A stretch of DNA of 33,333 nt from JBBRCE01 sp038205115 (GCA_038205115.1 JBBRCE010000053.1:1-33333); one strand, 5' to 3'. Positions 14,435 to 24,171 are shown, numbered from the stretch's first letter. The notes: a model not told the origin generated them from the letters alone. Numbers and translations are program-made.

Positions 14435-16312
14435 ATGGTACTCGAAGATGGAATTCCGAAAGATTTTGCCGATCAGTTGCTCAGCGCGCTGACGCAATTC
14501 GGCTTGATCTTTCTGCTGCTGACGCTGGTGGCGTTTGCCGTGGGCTTTTTGGTGCTGGCAATCCGTTACGGACCGCTGCCGGCGGGCGATAAAATTTATC
14601 GCGTGTTGCTACAGATGCTGAGCGATCTGGGCGGCAGCAGGTTGCGGCGAATTTTCGCGCTGGCCCGGCTGGCGGTGCTGGAGTCGATACGCAAGCGCGT
14701 GATGATCGTCTTCGTGCTGTTTTCGCTGATCATGATTTTTGCCGGCTGGTTTTTGGATACCGGCGGTTACGATCCGGGCCGCGGCTATTTGTTCTTTGTG
14801 CTCTGGACGACCAAGATTCTGATCTGGCTGTTGGCCGCGCTGATTAGCGCGCTGAGTCTACCGGCCGATCTGAAAAGCCGCACCATTTATACGATTGTTA
14901 CCAAGCCGGTTCGCGCCTCGGAAATTGTGCTGGGCCGAATTCTCGGTTTCGGAATGGTCGGCACGGCGCTACTGATCGCCATGGGCCTGTTGAGTTATCT
15001 GTTTGTGGTGCGGGGTGTTGACCATACGCACACGATCGATCCGGAAGCCCTTAGAGACGTCAAAGGCATCAGCGGTAAAGTCGTTGCGAAAAAAGGCCTG
15101 ACCAGCAAAGATCATGGCCACGAGCATGACGTCACCATCGATCTGGATAAGGCAACCGGTTACACCAATGTGCGCGAGGGGCATTGGCATGAAGTCATCG
15201 CCAACGATCCCAAAGACTTGAGTAAGGGTTACACGCTCAGCAAACCGCTGGATTTGCTCAACGCACGCGTGCCAATCTACGGCAAATTGCAATATTTGGA
15301 TCGTCAAGGGCATGAAGGACGCGGAATCAGCGTCGGCAACGAATGGGAGTATCGCCGCTTCATTGAAGGCAATACGCTGGCCGCCGCCATCTGGACGTTC
15401 AAAGGCGTGACTAAGGCGAATTTTCCGCCTGAAAAGTTCAAAGATGGTTTACCGATCGATTTATCGCGGATCGATGTGTTCCGTACGCGCAAGGGCGACA
15501 TCGAATCGACCGTTCGCGGCAGTCTCGCGTTGCGGAACCCCAAGACCAAAGTCACCAGTCACGCTGAGTCGTTTAACTCGAAAAAAGCGTATATCGACCA
15601 TCACGTCATTCCTTGGAAGCTCGAACGCGAAGTGATTAAAACGCAAGCCGGAGCGACCAAAGACAAATCGGCCGGTCCGCTCGATCTGTGGGAAGATTTA
15701 GTCGATGACGAAGGCCAGTTGGAAGTCATCTTGAAGTGCGAAGAAAACGCGCAGTTCTTTGGCGTCGCGCAGCCGGACATGTATTTGCTGGCTGACGAAG
15801 GTTCGTACCGCGTGAACTTCTTCAAGGGCTATCTCGGCCTGTGGATGCAAATGATGCTGATCATTGGCGTGGGCGTCATGTGGAGCACGCTGCTTACCGC
15901 GCCGGTGGCCTTGCTGGCCACCGCCAGCACGGTGCTGCTCGGACAGCAAACGCAGTTCATTAACGACGCGCTGAATAGCATCCTCTACCCGACGCACGAC
16001 AAGGCCGTTTGGGGCGGCGGACCGATTGAATCGCTGATCCGTGGATTCACGCAAGACAACGTCACCTCGGACTTCAAAGTCACTGGCGCAACCGCGATTC
16101 AATTTATGGATAAAATCCTGATGTGGCTGGTGTGGTTGGTTTCCAAAATCATTCCGGATTTCAAGAAGTTCGATAATTCCCACTATCTGATCGAAGGTTT
16201 CAATATTCCGGCCTCGGTTTGGGGCTCGCAGCTTGTCGACCTGGCCGGCTACATGATCTTGATGTTCCTGATCGGCTACATGTTCCTCAGAAATCGCGAG
16301 GTGGCGGCGTGA
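14435..16312 (+). CDS. ABC transporter permease with large extracytoplasmic insert
   Basis: A 625-residue ABC-2-like membrane protein. Hydrophobic segments lie at about residues 22-44, 88-108, 117-143, 171-192, 467-503 (probably two), 561-575 and 603-620. Between 193 and 463 is a long soluble insert, presumably outside the inner membrane. It includes a His cluster DHGHEHD (226-232) and HWHE (250-253) that might bind a metal, though this is only suggestive. The ADLKSRTIYTIVTKPVRASE block after segment three is a common feature of this ABC-2 permease group. The substrate is unknown. It sits three bases after the ATPase stop and overlaps the next gene by four bases (GTGA), so all three products are probably made in fixed proportion. 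Confidence 0.85.
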   Translation: MVLEDGIPKDFADQLLSALTQFGLIFLLLTLVAFAVGFLVLAIRYGPLPAGDKIYRVLLQMLSDLGGSRLRRIFALARLAVLESIRKRVMIVFVLFSLIMIFAGWFLDTGGYDPGRGYLFFVLWTTKILIWLLAALISALSLPADLKSRTIYTIVTKPVRASEIVLGRILGFGMVGTALLIAMGLLSYLFVVRGVDHTHTIDPEALRDVKGISGKVVAKKGLTSKDHGHEHDVTIDLDKATGYTNVREGHWHEVIANDPKDLSKGYTLSKPLDLLNARVPIYGKLQYLDRQGHEGRGISVGNEWEYRRFIEGNTLAAAIWTFKGVTKANFPPEKFKDGLPIDLSRIDVFRTRKGDIESTVRGSLALRNPKTKVTSHAESFNSKKAYIDHHVIPWKLEREVIKTQAGATKDKSAGPLDLWEDLVDDEGQLEVILKCEENAQFFGVAQPDMYLLADEGSYRVNFFKGYLGLWMQMMLIIGVGVMWSTLLTAPVALLATASTVLLGQQTQFINDALNSILYPTHDKAVWGGGPIESLIRGFTQDNVTSDFKVTGATAIQFMDKILMWLVWLVSKIIPDFKKFDNSHYLIEGFNIPASVWGSQLVDLAGYMILMFLIGYMFLRNREVAA

Positions 16313-18249
16313 ACCAGCGCAACATCCTGATTCGCAAACTGACCTACGTTGGCGGCATGATTGTGATGCTGGTCTGCATCACGCTGGTGGCGCAACCGTC
16401 GGTTCATAGCGATCCCGACGGCAAGGGCGGCTCCAAGGGCGGCATGCTGGCCGTCAAACGCGAGGAAATGAAGCTCGGCCAAACCAGCCTGGGCGAGATC
16501 GATCCGGCCAGCGAAACGCTTAAACTGGTCACGCTCGGTTTGCGTGGCGTGGCGGCCACATTTTTGTGGGACGAAGCGATCGAAGCCAAGAAAAAGCAAA
16601 ACTGGGAAGCCGCCTCGGCCGCCGCGCAGCAGATCATCAAGATCGAACCCAACTTTTATGCCGTTTGGGACTTTCAAGCGCACAACCTTTCGTACAACAT
16701 CTCCGTCGAATTCGACGACTATCGCGATCGCTATTGGTGGGTGCGAAAAGGCATCGACTTTCTGATCCTAGGAACGCGCTACAACGATAACGAGCCGCGC
16801 CTCACCAATACCATTGGCTGGTACGTTTGCAATAAGATCGGCAAATCGGACGAGCACGTGCAATTTCGCAAGCTGTTCAAAAAGGACGATGATTTCCCCC
16901 GCAACCGCGGCATCGCTCCAGAAGACCGCGACAACTGGTTGGCCGGTTTCGAATATTACAAAGAAGCGCAAAATCAAGTCGACCGCGGCGCGATCCTCCG
17001 CGGTAAAGGCGAGTCGCTGTTCAACTCCGACCCGCCCATGGCGCGAATCAATTACGCCATGGCTATCGAAAAAGATGGCGTGTTTGGCAAGAAAGCCCAA
17101 GCCGCCTGGGAAAGCGCCAAACACGAATGGGAACTCTTTGGCAACCGGCGAATCGCCACCAGCTACGGCCTGCACGTCAGCCTCGGTCAAAAAGAAGAGT
17201 TGATGCGCGAAGTCAAACGCCTTGAGGCCGAGATCGACAAACTCGTGCCTGGCATTCGCGACGAACTGCGGGAAAAAAAGAAATCGGACTTGAGTAAAGA
17301 CGAACGCACAGTCCTGGCAATTGATGTCGACAAGCTGGACCCCGAACAGAAATCGCAGATCGCGGACATCAATCGGTTGATCGAACCCAAGAACGACGAG
17401 ATCGTTGCCACAATTCAGGATCAGGCCGTCCGGGACAAAGCGGTGGCATTGGCTGGTCGGGCGGTGCAAGCGGCCAATATTGCCCTGGTGATCGATAGCC
17501 CACGCGGCATCATCAATTGGGATTACTGGAAAGCCCGCTGCGATTCGGAGCCGCTGCCGGAAACGCTGGAAGCCCGCGAAGCGTTGTATAATGCTGATCG
17601 AGCGCTACAATCCAAAGCCAATTTTCCGGAGGCCAAAAAGCTTTACGAGCGCGGCTTCGAGCAGTGGGATCAGGTGCTGAAAAAATTTCCTCGAATTCGC
17701 GAAGATAGTCCCACGGCTGATGATCTGGCCGAACAAATCGACCGCTACCGTGCGCTGCTGCAAAACGAATATCCCAAAGATTATCAGCGGGTGTTCATCG
17801 ACAATCGCTTTGTCTTGCAAGACGTGCTCGAACTGGCCAACAACACCAATCCCGACCGCGCGCGGGCCAAGGCGGCCAGTCAGGACAAGCCAGAACCGAA
17901 AAACAAAGCCGACCGCAAATCGACAGAAAAACCGACCCCGCCAACTGCAAAAACCGATGGCTCGTCGTCAGAAAAGCCAGCGGAACAGCCCGCCGACAAA
18001 ACTCCCGACGCGTCAACCAGCAAGCCAAAAGAAGACAAGCCAAAAGTAGACAAGCCGCGAGACGACAAATTGACGGACGGCAAATTGACGGACGGCAAGC
18101 CGGGCGAGAAATCGTCCAGTAAATCTCCTGCGACGTCGCCCGGCAAAAGCGATAGCAAGCTCGTTACGCCCGGCACGGATGCGCCGCCGGAGAAGCAACC
18201 TACAAAACAGCCGGAAAAATCGAGCGATCCGCCGGCTGACAAAGCGTAA
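16309..18249 (+). CDS. Membrane-anchored TPR-like partner of the ABC cassette
   Basis: A 646-residue protein starting at GTG 16309, which overlaps the permease stop. One N-terminal membrane segment (YVGGMIVMLVCITLVAQPS, about 12-30) suggests an anchored protein facing the periplasm. A TPR-like part follows (FLWDEAIEAKKKQNWEAASA, then AAQQIIKIEPNFYAVWDFQA, near residues 80-125), then a conserved-looking aromatic stretch YRDRYWWVRKGIDFLILGTR. A charged coiled-coil segment lies at about 300-330. From about residue 527 to the end the protein is a disordered Lys/Pro/Asp/Ser tail. I do not recognise a named family. Coupling to the permease points to a structural or substrate-handling role in the same complex, an inference from position. 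The upstream open frame to 16219 lies inside the permease gene and was not used. Confidence 0.8.
   Translation: MNQRNILIRKLTYVGGMIVMLVCITLVAQPSVHSDPDGKGGSKGGMLAVKREEMKLGQTSLGEIDPASETLKLVTLGLRGVAATFLWDEAIEAKKKQNWEAASAAAQQIIKIEPNFYAVWDFQAHNLSYNISVEFDDYRDRYWWVRKGIDFLILGTRYNDNEPRLTNTIGWYVCNKIGKSDEHVQFRKLFKKDDDFPRNRGIAPEDRDNWLAGFEYYKEAQNQVDRGAILRGKGESLFNSDPPMARINYAMAIEKDGVFGKKAQAAWESAKHEWELFGNRRIATSYGLHVSLGQKEELMREVKRLEAEIDKLVPGIRDELREKKKSDLSKDERTVLAIDVDKLDPEQKSQIADINRLIEPKNDEIVATIQDQAVRDKAVALAGRAVQAANIALVIDSPRGIINWDYWKARCDSEPLPETLEAREALYNADRALQSKANFPEAKKLYERGFEQWDQVLKKFPRIREDSPTADDLAEQIDRYRALLQNEYPKDYQRVFIDNRFVLQDVLELANNTNPDRARAKAASQDKPEPKNKADRKSTEKPTPPTAKTDGSSSEKPAEQPADKTPDASTSKPKEDKPKVDKPRDDKLTDGKLTDGKPGEKSSSKSPATSPGKSDSKLVTPGTDAPPEKQPTKQPEKSSDPPADKA
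18067..18096 (+). repeat. 15 bp tandem duplication in the charged tail
   Basis: AAATTGACGGACGGC occurs twice in perfect tandem (18067-18081 and 18082-18096), encoding KLTDG twice within the low-complexity C-terminal tail of the TPR-like gene. It is the kind of site where replication slippage changes tail length. Confidence 0.9.
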
Positions 18250-18334
18250 TAGTTGCGGTGGAGTTGGACTGAGTCGGCGGTTGCGGCGGCAATCGTGCTT
18301 GTGCCCTGGCCGCGCTGTCTGCGATAATTCCACG

Positions 18335-20176
18335 ATGCTAAATACATCGCTCCACCAGCATGTGGTCAGCCACATTCTGCCGCTCGTTCAAACCCCCGCC
18401 CAATATCTCGGCGGCGAATGGAACATGGTCCGCAAGGATCATCGGGCCATTCGCGGTCGCTTGTGTCTGGCGTTTCCGGACACCTACACCATCGGCATGA
18501 GCCATCATGGCTTGCAGGTGTTGTACAGCCTGATGAACCAGCGCGACGACTGGTGCTGCGAACGCGCCTTCACGCCTTGGGACGACATGGAAAAACTGCT
18601 CCGCGAGCAGAATTTGCCGCTTTATAGTCTGGAGACGTTCACGCCGCTGGTGGATTTTGACGTTTTTGGCATCACCTTGCAGTACGAAATCTGCACCAGC
18701 AATATTCTGACGATGCTGGATTTGGGTGGCATTCCGCTGCGATCCCTTCAGCGGACACTCGAGCATCCTCTGGTGATTGCCGGCGGCCCTTGTGCGCAAA
18801 ACCCGGAGCCAATTGCGCCGTTCATTGACGTGTTTGTCACCGGCGATGGCGAGCCGAGCTTACCGCTGATTTGCGACACTTGGTTGGAACTCAAAAATGC
18901 CGCTCGCATCGACGGCCGCTTTCCCACCGGCGAGGCAGGGCAAAAACTTCGCGAAGAATTACTGGCGCAGTTGGCCGCGCGGTTGCCGTTTGCCTACGTA
19001 CCGCGATTTTACGAGCCTGAATACTTCGCCGGCGGCAATGGACGGTTGGCTTCGCTCAATCGCACGCGGGCGGACGTGCCGGAAACCATCGAGCCCTCGG
19101 TGATTTCCGATCTCGACAGCATCCCGCTGCCGCTGGCGCCCATTGTGCCATTCATCGAATGCGTGCATGACCGCATTGCCATCGAGATCATGCGCGGCTG
19201 CCCCTGGCAATGTCGCTTTTGTCAGAGCACGGTGATCAAACGGCCGCTGCGGATTCGCGAAGTCGAAACCATCGTACAGGCTGCGCTACAAACCTATCGC
19301 AACACCGGCTACAACGAGATTTCGCTGCTCTCGCTGTCCAGCAGCGACTATCCGTACTTTGAGCAGCTCGTCCGCCGGATGCACGAAGTCTTCAAGCCGC
19401 TGGGCGTGAATCTTTCGGTGCCCAGCTTGCGTGTGAACGAGCAACTTCGCGAGATCGCGGCACTGTTCAGCGGCAATCGTCAGCAGGGCTTGACGTTAGC
19501 CCCGGAAGTTGCCCGCGACGACATGCGCGAGCAAATTCGCAAAAAGATCAAAAACGAAGACTTGTACGCTGGTTGCCGCGAGGCGTTCAAAAATGGCTTT
19601 CAGCACGTCAAACTGTACTTTTTGATTGGCCTGCCGGGCGAGCGGACCGCCGATTTGGACGGCATTATCGACATGGCGGAAATCATTGCCAAAATCGGTC
19701 GTGAAGTGCTGGGCCGCTGGCCGGAAGTCACAACCAGCATTTCCAACTTTGTGCCTAAAGCGCACACGCCCTATCAATGGAACGGCATGCAGACCCGCGA
19801 GTATTTTCGCAAAGCGCACCAATACTTGCGCAGCAAAAGCAAAGTTCGCAGCGTCAAACTCAAGTGTCACGCGGTCGAAACCAGCATGCTGGAAGGGGCG
19901 CTGAGCCGGGGTGATCGTCGGCTGGCTGATGCGGTGGAACTTGCCTGGCAGCGCGGATCGCGGCTGGAAAGCTGGTCGGAGCGTTTGGACGCGCCGCTGT
20001 GGTGGAAAGCGATGGAAGATTGCGGCCTGAATCGCGACGACATGATCCACGGCGCTTACCAACTGGGCGACCGGCTGCCCTGGGATCACATCAACGTCAA
20101 AAAAGGCCGCACATTCTTGGAGAAAGAGCACAACCGCGCAGTGACGCAGTTGGCCGCCATGGCGGACGCAGTTTGA
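18335..20176 (+). CDS. Cobalamin-binding-type radical SAM protein (TIGR03960-like)
   Basis: A 613-residue radical SAM enzyme. The N-terminal 260 residues resemble a B12-binding Rossmann domain preceded by the family's opening (VRKDHRAIRGRLCLAFPDTY and IGMSHHGLQVLYSLMN). The iron-sulfur motif is CPWQCRFC, with cysteines at 289, 293 and 296, inside IEIMRGCPWQCRFCQSTVIK. The core continues with ISLLSLSSSDYPYF and the helix APEVARDDMREQIRKKI, and the C-terminal part includes YLRSKSKVRSVKLKCH. This matches the uncharacterised TIGR03960 group; the reaction is unknown. In many bacteria such a gene is next to a TIGR03936/DUF2344 gene, which is absent here. The ATG at 18335 begins the recognisable sequence; the frame upstream overlaps the previous gene. 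Confidence 0.88.
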   Translation: MLNTSLHQHVVSHILPLVQTPAQYLGGEWNMVRKDHRAIRGRLCLAFPDTYTIGMSHHGLQVLYSLMNQRDDWCCERAFTPWDDMEKLLREQNLPLYSLETFTPLVDFDVFGITLQYEICTSNILTMLDLGGIPLRSLQRTLEHPLVIAGGPCAQNPEPIAPFIDVFVTGDGEPSLPLICDTWLELKNAARIDGRFPTGEAGQKLREELLAQLAARLPFAYVPRFYEPEYFAGGNGRLASLNRTRADVPETIEPSVISDLDSIPLPLAPIVPFIECVHDRIAIEIMRGCPWQCRFCQSTVIKRPLRIREVETIVQAALQTYRNTGYNEISLLSLSSSDYPYFEQLVRRMHEVFKPLGVNLSVPSLRVNEQLREIAALFSGNRQQGLTLAPEVARDDMREQIRKKIKNEDLYAGCREAFKNGFQHVKLYFLIGLPGERTADLDGIIDMAEIIAKIGREVLGRWPEVTTSISNFVPKAHTPYQWNGMQTREYFRKAHQYLRSKSKVRSVKLKCHAVETSMLEGALSRGDRRLADAVELAWQRGSRLESWSERLDAPLWWKAMEDCGLNRDDMIHGAYQLGDRLPWDHINVKKGRTFLEKEHNRAVTQLAAMADAV

Positions 20177-20241
20177 GAATACTCAAGTCTGCAGTGGCTC
20201 CCTGCGGCGATTTCTTTCAACACAATTCAGGCAAAACATTG

Positions 20242-20289
20242 ACGCGTTTCGATGGCCTTGGCAGAATTGCCAAGGCGTCACGCGTTTTT
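20242..20289 (+). terminator. Probable terminator of the radical SAM gene
   Basis: CCTTGGCA (20256-20263) and TGCCAAGG (20268-20275) form a perfect 8 bp stem with a GAAT tetraloop. ACGCG (20242-20246) and CGCGT (20281-20285) can close an outer stem, and TTTTT covers 20285-20289. It lies 66 bases past the stop codon and 21 bases before the next start. Confidence 0.55.
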
Positions 20290-20310
20290 AAACCACCGTT
20301 GGATCACCTC

Positions 20311-23310
20311 ATGCCAAATGTTCGATCGCTGCTTATTCTCGTTTTCGCGACTGCTTGCCTTAATGCTTTCGCGATGCCCTTGGCGGCCGACGATCGAACC
20401 GACTTGGAGGCAGCTTATTCCGCTGGCGATAAAGCCCGCACGGCCAGCGACTTTCCCACGGCCGCGCGGTTCTACGAGCGCGCACTGGCCATCGCGCCGC
20501 GCGTGTGGGCAGCCAACAGCAGCGATATGGCGGTACTGCTGATCGATCTGGCTGGCGCCTATCGCGACTCGGGGCAAGCCGCCAAAGCGGAGCCTCTGCT
20601 GCTCCGCAGTTTGAAGATTCGCGAGTCGAAATCGCTTACGGATCCCGATGTGGCCGAATCGCTAGATGCACTCGGCGCACTATTTCTGAAAATGGGCCGA
20701 TACTCCGACGCCGAAAAGCAGTTCAGCCGCAGCCTGAAAATCCGAGAAAGCAAACTCCCGGCCGGTGACCTAAAAATTGCCAAAAGTGCGCACGGGCTGG
20801 CCGTTGCCCGTTACTGGCTTGGCAATTATCCGGGAGCAGAAGTCGACTACCTGCGCGTCCTGCAAATTCGCGAAACGAAGTTAGGGAAAGACGATCCGCA
20901 GCTCGCGGGACCGCTATCCGACCTGGCAGCCCTTTACCAGGCGATGGGCCAACTCGAAAAGTCCGACCAACTTTACCAACGCGCGCTAAAGATTCACGAA
21001 CTTAAGCTAGGCCCCAACGATCTGAAAGTCGCCGTCGTGCTCAACAATCGCGCGGCGCTGCTCTTCCAGACAAAACATTATGCTGAAGCGAAACAACTAC
21101 TGCAACGCAGTCTGAAAATCCGTGAAAGCAAACTTGGTCTCAACCATCCGGACCTCACTCCCACCATCAATAATTTGGGCAATGTTTTTCAGGCGCTCGG
21201 GCAATTGGACGACGCGGAAAAGTTTTTGCAACGCGCGATACAAATCGCTGAGGCCAAGTTGGGTCGCGATCATCCGGTAACCGCGAACCATGTCGGCAAT
21301 CTCGGGTCATTGCTGACGATGATGGGCCAGTATCAAAAGGCCGAACCGCTGTTAAAGCGCAGCGTCAAGTCGCGCGAAGAGCAACTGGGGGCGGACCACC
21401 CCGACGTCGGACTCAGTCGAGTCCTGCTCGCCGAACTTCACAAGCTGGCCGGTCAACCGCGTGAAGCGGCGATCGACTTCGATCAGCAACGGCGATCGGC
21501 GCGCCGTCACATTGCGTATGTCTTACCGGCGTTGAGCCCCGCGGAACAACTGGCGTTTTTACAGCATTCTGATCGCGCAAATCTCGAAACCGCGTTGACG
21601 CTTGGAATCGATTCGGCCGATGACGCGGCAATTTGCGAACTGTCGGCCGGTTGGCTCGCCAACGGCAAAGCGGTGGCGCAGCAAACGCTTGCCGAATTAA
21701 CCGCACTTTCACGCGACCCGAGTTTGGTAAAAACCGTGAGCGCGCTGACTGCCGTACAAAAGCAGTTAGCCACGCTAACCTTTGCCAGTTACGATCCCAC
21801 TCAAACGGCAAGTCGCCTTAAAAAGCTTGCCGAACTCACGGCACAAGAGCAAGAGTTGAGCAAGCAGTTGCAACTCGCGGCGAGCCCAACTGCGACCAGC
21901 GAGCCAAAAGTCGCTGCCCGCAACGACCCTTGGATCGAAATTGCCGCCGTCCGCCAGGCTTTACCGGCCGATACCATGCTGGTCGACATCGCCCGAATTC
22001 AGCCGACGAACTGGGCGGCCAAAAACCGCAAGGATTCCGTAAAGCCGGCGCATTATGCTGCCTGGATTGTCCCGCCGACGGCCGATCGGCCGGTCGTGGT
22101 CGTGGATTTGGGTCTCGCCGAGGCGATTGACGCCGCGGTTGCTGAATATCAAACAGCCATTGCGTTGGCACAATCCGGCAAACCAATCAAAGAACTTGGC
22201 GAAGCGGAAGCGCTGCATCTGTTGCAAGTGCCGCTCTCCAAATTGTCGGGGCTGATTTTAGAACCAATGCGGAAGCATCTCGACACGACGAAGAATCTGG
22301 TCATTTGCCCGGATTCGGCACTGTGGCTAGTTCCCTGGACGGCGTTGCCAATCGAAGAAAACCAATTTGCCATCGAAAAGTGGAATATCCGATTTGTCAC
22401 GAGCGGACGAGAACTCGTCACGGAGCAGCGCGCCACGACGAAAACGCCGGTTGGCAGCCCGCGAATTTTCGCCAACCCGAATTACGATCTGACGCCGCGC
22501 GAGGCTCAGGAAGCGCTCGACGCAGTGCTGCAAATCGGACCGGCCAAGACGCCGATTGCGCAAGATAGCGGTTCGGCAACGGCCAAACATTCCACCGGAT
22601 CGCTAGCCACCATCGGTCGCGTTTCCGCATTGGCCGGCACAGCCGGCGAAGCACAAGCGGTGGCGCCCAAGTTGGCCGTGTACGCCAAAGCCCAGCCGAA
22701 GCTCTATCTCGAAAATCAAGCGCAAGAAGGCGTGTTCCGGCGGATGCGCTCGCCGCAAGTCCTGCTGATTTCGACTCACGGTTTCTTTTTGCCAGCGCCA
22801 GAACCGAAACGGGATGGCGACTCGGCAGACTACGGCGGCGCCCCAGTGCCAACCGCCGCCCCGCAGGCTCCGGCAGAGAATTTGCTCGTGCGTTGCGGTC
22901 TGCTGCTCGCGGGCTGCAACAAGCGCGACAGCATACCAGCGAGTTCGAAGCTCGACGACGGTGTTCTGACCGGCATGGAAATCGTCGGCACCGACCTGCG
23001 CGGGACGGAACTCGTCGTGCTCTCCGCGTGCGAGACCGGCATCGGCAAGGTCAATAGCGGCGAAGGCGTCGCCGGCTTGCGACAGGCATTTCAACTGGCC
23101 GGCGCGCAGTCCGTGGTGGCCACGCTGTGGCAAATCCCCGATCAAGCCACGGCACAGCTCATGAACGACTTTTTTGCCAATCTGGCCGCAGGGCAAAGCA
23201 AATCCGAGGCGCTCCGCAACGCGCAACTGACCCGTATCAAAGCCCGTCGCGAAAAATACGGCGCGGCCCATCCGCTGTACTGGGCCGCGTTTACATTGAC
23301 CGGGAAGTAA
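20311..23310 (+). CDS. Exported TPR-CHAT domain protein
   Basis: A 999-residue protein with an N-terminal signal peptide (MPNVRSLLILVFATACLNAF, cleavage near residue 28), so probably periplasmic or secreted. Residues 40-400 consist of about eight 42-residue tetratricopeptide repeats of the kinesin-light-chain type, with recurring LLxRSLKIRESKLG and DHPD motifs. A helical region follows. The C-terminal 300 residues form a CHAT (caspase-HetF-associated with TPRs) domain with H823 in LLISTHGFF and C907 in VVLSACETGIG, the expected His/Cys dyad of this clan CD cysteine peptidase fold, plus the closing LYWAAFTLTG. A Pro/Ala-rich loop lies between them. TPRs presumably bind the partner or substrate. 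The ATG at 20311 is chosen because it gives a proper signal peptide. No adjacent CHAT substrate or gasdermin-like gene is seen. Confidence 0.9.
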   Translation: MPNVRSLLILVFATACLNAFAMPLAADDRTDLEAAYSAGDKARTASDFPTAARFYERALAIAPRVWAANSSDMAVLLIDLAGAYRDSGQAAKAEPLLLRSLKIRESKSLTDPDVAESLDALGALFLKMGRYSDAEKQFSRSLKIRESKLPAGDLKIAKSAHGLAVARYWLGNYPGAEVDYLRVLQIRETKLGKDDPQLAGPLSDLAALYQAMGQLEKSDQLYQRALKIHELKLGPNDLKVAVVLNNRAALLFQTKHYAEAKQLLQRSLKIRESKLGLNHPDLTPTINNLGNVFQALGQLDDAEKFLQRAIQIAEAKLGRDHPVTANHVGNLGSLLTMMGQYQKAEPLLKRSVKSREEQLGADHPDVGLSRVLLAELHKLAGQPREAAIDFDQQRRSARRHIAYVLPALSPAEQLAFLQHSDRANLETALTLGIDSADDAAICELSAGWLANGKAVAQQTLAELTALSRDPSLVKTVSALTAVQKQLATLTFASYDPTQTASRLKKLAELTAQEQELSKQLQLAASPTATSEPKVAARNDPWIEIAAVRQALPADTMLVDIARIQPTNWAAKNRKDSVKPAHYAAWIVPPTADRPVVVVDLGLAEAIDAAVAEYQTAIALAQSGKPIKELGEAEALHLLQVPLSKLSGLILEPMRKHLDTTKNLVICPDSALWLVPWTALPIEENQFAIEKWNIRFVTSGRELVTEQRATTKTPVGSPRIFANPNYDLTPREAQEALDAVLQIGPAKTPIAQDSGSATAKHSTGSLATIGRVSALAGTAGEAQAVAPKLAVYAKAQPKLYLENQAQEGVFRRMRSPQVLLISTHGFFLPAPEPKRDGDSADYGGAPVPTAAPQAPAENLLVRCGLLLAGCNKRDSIPASSKLDDGVLTGMEIVGTDLRGTELVVLSACETGIGKVNSGEGVAGLRQAFQLAGAQSVVATLWQIPDQATAQLMNDFFANLAAGQSKSEALRNAQLTRIKARREKYGAAHPLYWAAFTLTGK

Positions 23311-23340
23311 TATGCGAACTTGCACAAAAGCCGGTCATTC

Positions 23341-24171
23341 GTGATTCGTTTGCTCGCCATTGATATCGACGGCACGCTGGTCAACTCGGCCAACCAGCTT
23401 ACGCCCGGCGTGTGCGCGGCCTTGCGACGGGCGCAATCGGCCGGGATTCGCATCGTGCTAGCCACGGGCCGACGTTACAGCCGCACGCTGCCGCTGGTGG
23501 CGCCGCTGGCCTTGGATTTGCCGCTGGTAACCGCCAGCGGGGCGCTCGTCAAATGCCCGCTCAGCCATCAGACGCTTTTTCAGGCGGAATTCGATCCGCA
23601 GGCGCTACGTGCCATGCTGGCCCATCTGGACCTTAACGGCCATCATGCGGTGATGTATTCCGATTCGTTTGCCGCAGGCTTCGATTTTTACTGCCGCACG
23701 TTGGATGTCGATACGCCGGAGTTGACCGATTTTTACACGTTCAATCGGAATTGCGCACGCGTGATGCCGTCGCTGCTTTCAGACCCGCCGTCCGGTTTAT
23801 TCGCTGGCTTCGCCATGGGGCGACAGATGCCGATGTGGACGCTGTGCGACGAGTTGCAGCGCCTGTGGCCGGCGCAGCTTGAAGTTCATGTGCTCCGCAG
23901 CCCACGCTACCTGGGCTACATGTGCGAAATCGCTCCGGCCGGCATCACCAAATGGTCCGGCATTCGTCAATTGGCGGAGCAATATGGCATTGCCGACGCG
24001 GAGATTTGCGCCGTGGGCGACGACGTCAACGACTTGCCAATGATTCGCGCCGCTGGCTTGGGAATTGCCATGGCCAACGCGGTGCCCGTGGTGAAAGCCG
24101 CGGCCCAGCGTATTGCGCCCAGCAACGATCAAGACGGCGTGGCGCAGGTGGTCGATTGGCTGTTGGCCTGA
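23341..24171 (+). CDS. Cof-type HAD-IIB family hydrolase
   Basis: A 276-residue haloacid-dehalogenase phosphatase, probably acting on a sugar phosphate or a similar small phosphorylated metabolite. Motif I DIDGTLV (nucleophile D8, acid D10), motif II LATGRR, motif III Lys in GITKWSGI and motif IV GDDVNDLPMI are all present, with a type IIB cap between. The IRLLAIDIDGTL opening makes GTG 23341 the likely start; a TTG at 23320 is an alternative. It follows the CHAT gene by 30 bases and may share its transcript, though the functions are not obviously related. Confidence 0.9.
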   Translation: MIRLLAIDIDGTLVNSANQLTPGVCAALRRAQSAGIRIVLATGRRYSRTLPLVAPLALDLPLVTASGALVKCPLSHQTLFQAEFDPQALRAMLAHLDLNGHHAVMYSDSFAAGFDFYCRTLDVDTPELTDFYTFNRNCARVMPSLLSDPPSGLFAGFAMGRQMPMWTLCDELQRLWPAQLEVHVLRSPRYLGYMCEIAPAGITKWSGIRQLAEQYGIADAEICAVGDDVNDLPMIRAAGLGIAMANAVPVVKAAAQRIAPSNDQDGVAQVVDWLLA

